64,000 bases of DNA, taken from Isoetes taiwanensis (taxonomy: Eukaryota; Streptophyta; Lycopodiopsida; Isoetales; Isoetaceae). The translations under genes were made by a program, and so were the position numbers. Below, piece after piece: positions 21,325-29,900 of this stretch. The notes beneath the pieces are model-generated. The model was not told the origin of the DNA. It searched no databases and saw only the letters and a list, made by a program, of their open reading frames with translations. Position 1 is the stretch's first letter. Every line of letters starts with the position of its first letter. The stretch spans positions 62,001-126,000 of the forward strand of contig JAJEKV010000382.1 in the NCBI GenBank assembly GCA_021234155.1, given 5' to 3'.

Positions 21325-21480
21325 CCAAATGGCGCCATGGCGCCATTTGTCAACTATAAGACCTAAACTGGCTACAGTATCCAAATCCCATGGCGCCATT
21401 TGTCAACTATAAGACCCTAAACTGGTTATTGTAGCATCTAAATGGCGCGGTGGGCGCCATTTAGCCCAAAACAAAGCAAT
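21325..21480. repeat. Second tandem repeat array
   Basis: The phrase ATGGCGCCATTTGTCAACTA with TAAGACC(C)TAAACTGG occurs twice, with a third partial copy ending in GGCGCCATTTAG. It shares the GGCGCC half-sites with the first array. Confidence 0.7.
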
Positions 21481-21669
21481 GCAAGTAGATGACATACCGT
21501 CCCCTTTGAGGTGCGCTTAGCCGCCGCTCTCCACATTCCGAGGTGCTCCAGAATTGTCGCATTTCCATTTCGAAGCGCTTTGAATTTGGTCCAAAACCGG
21601 TGTGTAGCTTGATGTGTTGAGGCGCCGAATCGTGGGGAAATGGCCGTAAAACACGGAAAAAAAGGAATT

Positions 21670-22025
21670 AAAAGGGGTTGCTTTAGGCGCTGGCGCTTAG
21701 GCGCCGGGCGCTATACTGGGCGCCGGGCGCTTAAGGTCGAGGCGCTTAGGAGCCGGAATCAAAACTAAAAACCGAATGAGAAGCTTCAAAAAACAAGAAG
21801 GCATAAGAAACTTTGGGCGCCGCTTGTCTTCGCACTACAAAGCGGCCAACTACCTTCGCCGCGGCCGCCAGCGCCCATGCCCGCCCACCGCCCATGCCCG
21901 CCCATGCCCGTGGCGGTCCAGCGCTTATGCCCGCCCCAGCCGCCCATGCCCGCCCATGCGTGGCGGTCCAGTTTCTATGCCCGCATGCGTATGGCGATCC
22001 AGCGCCTATGCCCGCCATAATTTGA
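21670..22025. repeat. GC-rich low-complexity region
   Basis: Alternating GGCGCTTAGG/GGCGCCGGGCGC words at 21675-21745 are followed by degenerate repeats of CCGCCCATGCCCG with GTGGCGGTCCAG at 21870-22018. Open frames across it are repeat artefacts. Confidence 0.6.
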
Positions 22026-22375
22026 AATTTGAAATTGAATATTTCCGCCTTAACGCCTCGGGCCGCCCTAAATTTGAACATAAAATTCAAAATTCCTCAC
22101 CACCAAATTAACATAAAGTCAAAATTCCTACCAGAATTGAAATTTGATCGCCACAATGCCCAAATTTGAATCGTCCGCTTTTAAAATTGTACTTTGCATT
22201 TAAAGCTCCCTCTTTGCCTCCCTGCTCACACTTAATGCGACCATGCCACGACGCAGACGTTTTACCTGCGGTTCAGCGGCCGAATCCTGGTTGTTCGTCC
22301 CGGTACCGCCTTCGATAAAGCGGCGCTTCTTTTCTTAGGCGCATAGGCAGAAACTTTGCAAGGCGCATGCGTGCT

Positions 22376-22560
22376 GTCAGGCGCTTTCTTCTTGGCGCTC
22401 ACAGAAATCCCAGGTGATTCTTGGCGCTTTCTTCTTGGCGCTCACAGAAATCCCAGGTGATTCTTGGCGCTTTCTTCTTGGCGAATTCTTCTTGGCGCTT
22501 TCTTCTTGGCGAATCCTTCTTTGCGCTTTCTTGGCGAATCCTTTATGCTTTCTTCTCATT
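22376..22560. repeat. Tandem repeat TTCTTGGCGCT with 44-base unit
   Basis: A unit holding CTCACAGAAATCCCAGGTGA and TTCTTGGCGCTTTC is present twice at about 22381-22470, then shorter TTCTTGGCGAATC pieces follow to about 22550. Confidence 0.65.
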
Positions 22561-23042
22561 GGGATCGCCTTTGATTTTCCTTCGTTTCTATCTATCGCTC
22601 CGTGACATACCACTATGGATCTATCTAATATCAAGTAAGTCCACTTTTTCTGGTATGAATTCTGTTCTATTGCTGCCATGTGTATAGCGTGTTCAAATGC
22701 TGATATGAATGCTGCTAGGAAACTAAGAACCTTGGTTTCAATTGCAAAGTTGGCATGGGGTGCCCATGTTATGCATGCCTGCTCTTATTGACACATATAC
22801 AAAGAATGGGAGCAAGAATGCATAACATAGACACCTCGTAGATTTTGTGATGGAGCTAAGCCAAATTGCCCCATGTGACCTTTGATCAAATGGCCGTGGC
22901 GCCATTCTATTCCAAATACACCCTTATGGTGTGTTGGTCTTAATGGCTCCATAGCCCATGGGGTTGAACATGGTGCACGATCGAAATTTAAATTTGGAGC
23001 CAAATGGAGCCATGAAGCCATTTGGTCGAAATGGTGCACTTT

Positions 23043-23134
23043 GATCAAATGGCCATGGCCATTTGTTTTCAAATTCACACCTATGAATGTCCCATAGGTG
23101 TGAATTTGATCAAAATGGCCATGGCCATTTGATC
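23043..23134. repeat. Large imperfect hairpin of inverted repeats
   Basis: The left arm has GATCAAATGGCCATGG and AAATTCACACCTATG. The right arm has CATAGGTGTGAATTT and CCATGGCCATTTGATC in inverse order, with a loop of only a few bases around 23088. Each arm also contains its own NcoI-centred palindrome. Confidence 0.75.
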
Positions 23135-24436
23135 CAAGTGCATCGTTGACCAAATGGCGCCATGATTTCATTTGGCTCCAAATTTAGACCAAAATTTATT
23201 CTTTTGTACTAAATGGCGCCATTTTCGCTTATTTATTGCTTATTTTTCGTCTATTTCATATGTTCTAAAAAGTGTCGACTTGCTTGATTGAAACAGGGTT
23301 CAATTTTCCCCTGCATAACCTATTCGCCGGAAGGACAATTGTTGTCTGGGGGACATATTTTGAATAGAACCACTCTTCATGGGAAGGAAATAGATCCTTC
23401 AAATGTAGCTATTGAGGTCACGGAGTCCGTGATCCCATCGACCGAGCTTCCAGTCCCCTGCGGAGGGGCAGATAACATTGGTGAAGCAGTAGGCACATTC
23501 ATTCAGTGGCCTAAGAGGGATGTAAAACAAAATGAGTTCCCCTCAAGTGAAGATACGCCTTGAGATCCCTCAATTTGCCCTCTCTTAAGAAGAGGATTCA
23601 TCTAGTAGTTTACCATCCGCCAAGAGTTCACGGACATCGGGTTTCATCGCCACAATCGTGGTGAACCAAGCAACACAAAGAACAAATGAAGAAGACGAGA
23701 TAGTAGAGGAGATTGGAGGTCATGAGAATCTAGCTGCCCGCCTTGGTCTCAAAGTTGTTTAAGCCCGAAGATGAGACAGATCTACTACTCCGAAACGTAT
23801 CTACTAGGTTTGCCATGCTACATTCTTCATTCCTCAGAAAAAGATTAGATCTAAATATTCTGAGGCTTAATATAGTCTTTAGTGATCCCCAGGATGCTAT
23901 AGACGATGAGTTCTTGGGTGTATCAAAGGTCGGGCTTTTCGATGGGTAACATATAGATCCAACGGGAAACCAAAATATCAGGTCATGTCATGCTTGTGCC
24001 GAGAGGCCTATAGCTACTGCCTAGTAACCCACGAGAGACCCATGATGTTTTGCTTCATGATGGTAGGACAGTTTCAATAACATTTACAAGCTCGAGCTGC
24101 TCTCGAACGGGATGACTTAGAAGTTGAGTGCTTGGAATCCCTAATGATGTTGAGAAGCAATTCAAGAGGAAAAGGAAATATACATATGTGAAGAGGGTCG
24201 AGGGAACCAAAGGGGATAGGAAGGAGGAGAGGATGAGGATTCCAAGTCAATCAAGAGTGCTCTAAAATCAACATGCTGCAAGGATGAATGTGTCAAAAAA
24301 CTGAGCCAAGAGCAAGTATGTGCCTTAAGAAAAGAATTTTATTCTCAATCAAGCAGTGCCAGGATTACGCTTGTTTTTGATGTGTTGAGTGTAACTTATA
24401 CAGTAGGAGTCTGGAGGCGAAAGTAGTGGTCTCGGA

Positions 24437-25144
24437 GTGGAGGTCACAATTCGCATGCATGGCGTGGCTTTAGGAGTTGCTCACCACGCTTTTATAGTTG
24501 GAGGAAGAGGTTCGAAAGTTAGGTGGAAAACGGGTGAGACATGGTATCTGTGCTCTAAGAAGCCTAGATCTGTGACACTAGCTACAGAAAGTGTGCTTGA
24601 TACCTTCATTAGTGAGAATGCGGAGAGCATTCCACATAGAAGCAAAAAAGGGAAGGATGATATAAGGGAGAATGTTCGCAAACTTCCTTCCATTCTTAAT
24701 AAGAAGAGCATACATAAGGAAGTGGGTGCCGTGGTGGAAGAATTGACAGGAAAGAGTGTAACCTTGCCCTCTTTTTACAATATTTGGAAGAAGGAGTTTC
24801 CAGACGTCAGCATAGCAAAAAATACAGCATTCTCCAAGTGTAACATATGTGTAGTCATCAAGCAGAAATTGGAAAGAACAAAAGATACAAGGGAGAGGCG
24901 TAACCTTTCAATTCAACGGCGGGCACATATGTTGGAACAACGTTCCTGTAGGAGTCAATATTGGCATTGGCGTGCATTATCACATCGTTCGCCAGAAAGT
25001 CACCTTTGCATAATACATGATAAGATGGATCAGGTCAAAACACTCACACCAAGAAGTCACCATCTCGCAAAGTCTGTTTGGAGAGGAGATCGCTTGAAGA
25101 GCAGCTTGACAGGAAGGACGGGCTTATGGCCATTTCTCTCTTGA
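24437..25144 (+). CDS. DUF7869-like gene, Cys-block exon
   Basis: A 235-codon open frame without a needed ATG at its left end, so it is likely an internal exon. It holds MHGVALGVAHHAFIVGG, the charged stretch RSKKGKDDIRENVRKLP, then LPSFYNIWKKEFPDVSIAKNTAFSKCNICV with a C-x2-C pair and IQRRAHMLEQRSCRSQYWHW. In DUF7869 proteins the equivalent region has a C-x2-C plus a His-containing helix before a D-x-M-D motif. Here IHDKMDQVKTLTPR supplies it at about residues 194-207. The frame loses similarity after about 25070. Confidence 0.5.
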   Translation: MEVTIRMHGVALGVAHHAFIVGGRGSKVRWKTGETWYLCSKKPRSVTLATESVLDTFISENAESIPHRSKKGKDDIRENVRKLPSILNKKSIHKEVGAVVEELTGKSVTLPSFYNIWKKEFPDVSIAKNTAFSKCNICVVIKQKLERTKDTRERRNLSIQRRAHMLEQRSCRSQYWHWRALSHRSPESHLCIIHDKMDQVKTLTPRSHHLAKSVWRGDRLKSSLTGRTGLWPFLS

Positions 25145-25208
25145 TCTTTGGAAGGATGACTCAAACTTTCATGTTGGATCACTTTCTAGGATCCTACACT
25201 ATCTTGAG

Positions 25209-25832
25209 TTGCCGGAAGAAGACAAGTGTGGTGATCTGTGTGGAAGCAGAATTACAGATTGCAAATTGATGCAAGCCCTAAAAGATACTCGACCACTTCA
25301 GCATAAGCTAGCGCAGACACAAGAGAAGGTGCCTTCATCTTCTAGTGTCAACTTAGAAGGCTTCAATCCTCTTCCTCGAAATCTCTACTTACAGTTGGAT
25401 AATGCATCGGGTCAAAATAAAAATAGATATGTGTTCTCCTACCTCTCTTATTTGACATGGCTTAAGGTATTCGATGAGATTCAGGTTGGCTTCATGATGG
25501 TTGGGCATACTCATGACGATATTGATGCATTGTTCGGGAACTTTTTGATGTTAATGAGTTCATCGGATGCTCTAACTTTGCCTGAGTTGCTTTACTTGTT
25601 TAGCAAGTGCAATGCAAAGTCTCCTGTTCCATATTTTGTGGATGAAGTTCCAGATTGGAAAGGCTTTGTCAAGGGATATATCCCTGATAAAGGCCAACGT
25701 CTAACAGGCCATACCGACCCATTGCTATTCCGATTTAAAATGGATGGGAAATGGCCCATTATGCAATATAAGATGCGGCCAACCCATAAAGAGTGGATTC
25801 CAAAAAGGAATAAGAATGTGGAAGGAGGATGA
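25209..25832 (+). CDS. DUF7869-like core exon
   Basis: A 207-codon open frame, best supported part of the gene. PRNLYLQLDNASGQNKN is followed by YLSYLTWLKVFDEIQVGFMM and VGHTHDDIDALFGNFLML, the hallmark order of DUF7869: D-N-x3-QNKN, then GHTH-x2-ID-x2-F. After that come VPYFVDEVPDWKGF and QYKMRPTHKEWIPKRN. The upstream continuation in the same frame (GHFSLDLWKDDSNFHVGSLSR) precedes 25209. DUF7869 proteins are widely associated with mobile elements, but their biochemical activity is not established to my knowledge. Confidence 0.65.
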   Translation: MPEEDKCGDLCGSRITDCKLMQALKDTRPLQHKLAQTQEKVPSSSSVNLEGFNPLPRNLYLQLDNASGQNKNRYVFSYLSYLTWLKVFDEIQVGFMMVGHTHDDIDALFGNFLMLMSSSDALTLPELLYLFSKCNAKSPVPYFVDEVPDWKGFVKGYIPDKGQRLTGHTDPLLFRFKMDGKWPIMQYKMRPTHKEWIPKRNKNVEGG

Positions 25833-26843
25833 AAATGGTGAGCCAACGCTACCAACGGGGTGCCTAAAAAATATCCCTCCAAGGAAGACATTGAAAGATC
25901 TCCCGCCCGCGCGTGAAAAGATCGCAAGTACATAGCATTATGGAATTCCTTCTGCGAAAAATCAAGAAGATAGTGTGTTTTAACGACAAATTACAAAGCA
26001 ACTATGGATTCTTCGAACGAGATTCTTGTGTGTTTGGAAGATGTATCTCCGGGACGACCTCAAAATGATAACTTTTGGTTGCGCATACAAGGCAAGAACC
26101 TCTACGTTTTGCATTTACTCCGGAGGTCGATGAAGCGCATGTGCTTGTAAGACCTTTGCCTACGTATTAATGGGCCGCCAGATGGAAGCCCGTTGTTGCC
26201 TATGGATGAGTTCGATCCTCATGCACATGTTACTTAAAGGTATGTTTGTTTTAGTCCGACCTCGAGGCGATGAAACTCCAACGTGGTTGGGCTTTACGTA
26301 AGAAGATGCCATCCTAGATCCGAGTCTACCAATTATAGTCACATTTATGTATCATGGTGGATGCCACGTTGGTCGTGACTACACAGTTGCTTAACTAAAC
26401 GTTGGCGACCCAATCCATCAGATCCATCAAGGTATGAGAAGTTAGATGCCATACATTATGCATGGGATGCAAATGGCAAAAGACCGAAGACTGCATTCGG
26501 GTTCCAAAATACATTGTTGACATGTGGGGGACATAGCATTAGCTAAAAAGCTCAAGATCTGGGTCATGTTCTCGATAATTATGTATGTAATTTCTTTTGC
26601 TATAATACTTAAGCATTTTGGACAATTAATACATTGTCGATACATCAATTAGCTTTCATTATGCTTATACTAACATCCTTACATCTTTTATTAATAGGTG
26701 TTTAATACACATCATTACATCTGATGCACACATTATTCATGGCATACATATAATTTAGATGCACATATTATTGATGGCATTATAGAGTCGATGATTCACT
26801 CATCATCAATCCCTCTATTGTGATCGTGATTTAGCTTGTAGGC

Positions 26844-27060
26844 ATGGCTTCGGGGAACCCAAAGAAGATGGATCACAACACGAGTAAGGCCGGGCAATCA
26901 CACTCCACGACCTTACGCTTTGGATTGTAAGTAAGGATCAAATATTTAACACCTTTATGTATGCAATGATTAATATCATTGTAGCTCATGGAGCAAAGAA
27001 TGGTCTCAAACTGATCTTCATAAATATTATAAGCCATGGGAGATGAATGACTTTACCATA
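26844..27060 (+). CDS. Possible two-exon small gene
   Basis: An ATG in plant-like context (ATGGCTTCGG, 26844) opens MASGNPKKMDHNTSKAGQSH and reaches a consensus donor GTAAGTAAG after 26926. An acceptor ATCATTGTAG at 26984 restores the frame as FSWSKEWSQTDLHKYYKPW, which stays open into MNDFTICVNGAA. Beyond about 27090 the frame enters minisatellite DNA, so the true 3' structure is unknown. No family was recognised. It follows the DUF7869-like gene on the same strand and could be a third gene of the same element. Confidence 0.35.
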
Positions 27061-27094
27061 TGTGTTAATGGAGCTGCTTTTATAGTCGTTGTAG

Positions 27095-27212
27095 GAATTA
27101 TTGGTATAATACTTCGGCATTATTGGTATTATCGTGAACATTATTGGTATTATCGTCAGCATTATTGGTATTATACTTCAACATTATTGGTATTATACTT
27201 CAACATTATTGG
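27095..27212. repeat. Minisatellite, 21-base unit
   Basis: Unit ATTATTGGTATTATCGTGAAC, or variants with ACTTCAAC endings, occurs about five times. The length is a multiple of three, which makes a repetitive open frame (HYWYYRE). Confidence 0.75.
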
Positions 27213-27269
27213 ATTAAGTAGCTATAAATTCTTTTTTACCTTGTTTTCACTTCTCACTTTTCATCCTTG

Positions 27270-27660
27270 CTTCTTGCTCCTTCATCTTCCTTGTTCCTTG
27301 ATCTTCTTGCTACTTGATCTTCCTTGTTCCTTGATCTTCTTGCTACTTGATCTTCCTTGTTCATTGCTTCTTGCTACTTGATCTTGATCCTTGTTCCTTG
27401 CTACTTCATTCCGTGCTCCTTGCTACTTGATCTTGTTCTTTGCTCTTGATCTTGCTACTTGATCTTGTTCCTTGCTACTTGATCTTGATCCTTGCTTCTT
27501 GCTCCTTGATCTTCCTTGTTCCTTGATCTTCTTGCTACTTGATCTTCCTTGTTCATTGCATCTTGCTACTTGATCTTGATCCTTGTTCCTTGCTACTTCA
27601 TTCGGTGCTCCCTACTATGGGATCTTGTTGCTTGCTCTTGAACTTGCTACTTGCTCTGCT
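27270..27660. repeat. CTTGATCTT-type minisatellite
   Basis: Words CTTGCTACTTGATCTTGATC, CCTTGTTCCTTGATCTTC and variants recur about a dozen times. The 27293-27365 block is repeated almost exactly at 27495-27560. Open frames here are repeat-driven. Confidence 0.75.
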
Positions 27661-27689
27661 TCCGTGTTCCTTGCTCCGCGTCGGTGATC

Positions 27690-28149
27690 CTTGCTTGCTT
27701 TTTGCAAATGATTGGACCCAATCCTCCACGGGCTACTCGGAAGGCGCAAGCATGCCCCAGGCATTCTATGCGGCCTGGAATGGATGAGCTATGGGACCAT
27801 TTCTTGGAGTGGAGGTTGCGCCACAGTCCCACCAAGGAGCTTACAATGGAGTTGATCAACTTCATTCGGGCGATTTGATTGTGGTCATGAGCCACCGATG
27901 GAAATTAATCCATCCGAATGTTATAGGAGACTTGCAATGAGGGGAATGCTTGAACCCCCTCCTTATCTGGACGAGATGCTACATCAATTGAGGCCTCTTC
28001 TTCGTGCTGGATATTTAGCACACTCTCTGGATGCATACATATCAGAGTTCATTCATGAAATTTGTAAGGGACGGATGTATGGCCTTATTAGGGTGTACTA
28101 CAACGTTTACAATCTGGTTTTGTGGAGTTGGGTCCGCTCTTCTTCTTAG
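27690..28149 (+). CDS. Hypothetical coding block downstream of repeats
   Basis: Two overlapping open frames, MIGPNPPRATRKAQACPRHS with MDELWDHFLEWRLRHSPTK (27710-27878), then EINPSECYRRLAMRGMLEPP and EFIHEICKGRMYGLIRVYYN (27898-28149). Composition is like protein rather than repeat, and a frameshift or short intron would join them. No family was recognised. It may be the 3' part of the gene starting at 26844. Confidence 0.3.
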
Positions 28150-29600
28150 TATTATCTGTGGAATTACTTTTTCTAATGACTAGGTACCCCATATGGTGGG
28201 AAGAATCAGCCGGGATGAGCGTGAGCTCTTGACTCCTAACCCGGATCGTGGGTTAGACCTCGCAGCGAAGGGAAAGGGAAGGGGAAGGGAAGGGTTAGGA
28301 ACACGGGGAAGGTTACTAGGGACATACATAGTTCATGCCGGTCTCTATTGTGTTTGGAAGTTGGTATATGATACCGTGTTATTATGTTCTCTAAATATTC
28401 ATGTATGTATGATACATCTGCATAACAGACGTGTATACAACCCCCGTGATAAGGTCTATGATACTGTGGTATCAGACACGTGTATACAACCCCTGCATAA
28501 GGTCTATACAACCTCCATAATAAAAAAATTCCAGTTTACTAAAAATTTTCCCATTATAATGAAATTGTGCTTATATGACCAAATAACTCGCTACATGGCG
28601 TACAAAGCAGCATGAGTACATTCATGCCTTGCCAGGCGTTGTCGGGCTTTAGCTACCATATGTTAGATAGGCAAGGAACGGGGCACATAATGTAAGTGTA
28701 AGATAAAGTCGTAAGATGTGTTGGCATCGCTTAGTGAAGATTGTGTTACTCGTAGTGGATTATTTATGAGGGTTTGAAAAGAAGCCAACATGGAGTTTCC
28801 CATGTTGCAATTTGATTTGAGGTTGTTCCTCTATTTTGTGGTGTTGTTTTTTGTTACTTGGAAAATAAATCAATTGTATCATTCCTCGATTATGTCTCGT
28901 CATTGCGTGAATGTGTCATTCATAGAGGGACCCATACGGTAGATGTAAAATAAAGTGCTTAGAAGTGGGTGACCTTGGTTAGTTAAGATTGCGTTAGCCA
29001 GAATGGGTTACTTGTGAGGGAATTGTTTGTTCAGCAGAACAAACCAATAGGGTTTCTTGAGTAAGGTTCATCATGTTGCGATATTTTATTTCAAGTTGTA
29101 GCATTTGTTTGAAGTGCTACAATGGTAATATGTCATGGCCATGTGTAGAGTTTAAATGGGCATTGCAAAACAATTTTACTTATAAACCAAATAGGAAACA
29201 ACTTGACTCGTAGCTTTCCATGACGCAATCGCTCAACAAAGATCTGCTCAAATAAGCTAGTTGCATTTGTGGCATTTATTTGAAACGCTAAAAGGCTAAT
29301 ACATTATGTCCATGTTGTGTATAGTTTTGAATGGGGAAGCAACTATTGGATGCTCCTTAATACTCCATGTGCAAACTTTGCTCTGTATTAATAATGAAGC
29401 AAATTATATAACTTTTCGGGGATATAATTCCCATATTATGAACGTGTACTCTAGGCATGTCTGGATATAATGTCATTCCCTTGCCAAATAAAATAAAGAT
29501 TGAACCCGCTTTTCTTGAGAACTTTCTATGAATATGTATACATACAATAAGGGGGTTCTTTTAGATTTTTATACTTTTTTCACATGGTTTTCTATGATTT
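28150..29600. other. Spacer with weak repeats
   Basis: No gene recognised. ACGTGTATACAACCCC with GATAAGGTCTATGATA-like text recurs at about 28430-28510. A GCCAGGCGTTGTCGGGC hairpin-like block near 28631 resembles the Helitron-like terminus at 16711. Segments at 28680 and 28940 share TAAGATAAAGTCG/TAAAATAAAGTGC and TTAGTGAAGATTG-like text. Confidence 0.45.
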
Positions 29601-29747
29601 CGTTGTTTCAGATTCGTTGAGGTGTACTAAATAGTATTTCTAGAGTGCACCCCTTTACGGATTGGGCCGATTTTGGTTGGTTGGAACAATCCGGGGTTGT
29701 TGTCTTTCTCTGCATGTGTTTGTGCATGAACAACTGCGCAAGTGTAT

Positions 29748-29900
29748 ACATGTGCATGTGCACATGCATGTGCATGCATGTGTGCATGTGCATGTTCATG
29801 CATGTCGCGAGGTGTATTGTGCATGCAAGTGCAAGTGCAAGTGCAAGTGCAAGTGCAAGGTACGTGCATGTGCATGTGCATGTGTGTGCATGTGTACTTG
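29748..29900. repeat. TGCATG/GTGCAA microsatellite
   Basis: Dense TGCATG and TGTGCATG hexamers flank six copies of GTGCAA (about 29828-29858). The run contains many CATGCA (RY) words and alternating purine-pyrimidine DNA. Confidence 0.8.

Larger units (their letters stand above)
20822..23230. promoter_or_regulatory. Array of AAATGG...CCATTT palindromes
   Basis: At least fifteen sites with half-sites (C)AAATGG or CCATTTG are arranged as perfect or near palindromes. Examples are AAATGGCGCCATTT near 23212, CAAATGGCCATGGCCATTTG near 23046, and CAAATGGCGCCATGGCGCCATTTG near 21330 (described by its half-sites). Further sites lie at about 18935, inside the proposed intron. The array fills the space between the two divergent genes, where a shared promoter would be. 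The sites could bind a regulator or recombinase, or fold as cruciforms. Function is inferred from position only. Confidence 0.5.
23288..26570 (+). pseudogene. DUF7869-like transposon gene, multi-block
   Basis: Several plus-strand blocks fit one gene. GGADNIGEAVGTFIQWPKR (about 23455-23515) resembles the DUF8039-type segment of plant transposon proteins. A Cys block, CCKDECVKKLSQEQVCALRK, lies at about 24270-24330. MHGVALGVAHHAF and CNICVVIKQKLERTKD lie at 24455-24880, and a DKMDQVKT block at about 25020. The DUF7869-like core at 25280-25830 has LDNASGQNKN and GHTHDDIDALFG. Asp residues in the last three blocks could form a DDE-like triad, which is inference. Stops and frame changes, for example at 23950-24430 and 25070-25210, mean either introns or decay. 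A weak continuation (IVTFMYHGGCHVGRDYTVA) runs to about 26400. Confidence 0.6.

Noticed and set aside
21741-22111. Overlapping ORFs in GC-rich region on both strands
   Set aside because: Driven by CCGCCCATGCC repeats, with no domain and no start context.
27043-27381. Plus-strand ORF of 112 codons with Tyr/Trp and Leu repeats
   Set aside because: Apart from its first roughly 15 codons, it is made of minisatellite units and has no protein-like composition.
27095-27660. CRISPR-like spaced repeats
   Set aside because: Units are contiguous with no unique spacers, and the genome is a plant nucleus. These are minisatellites.
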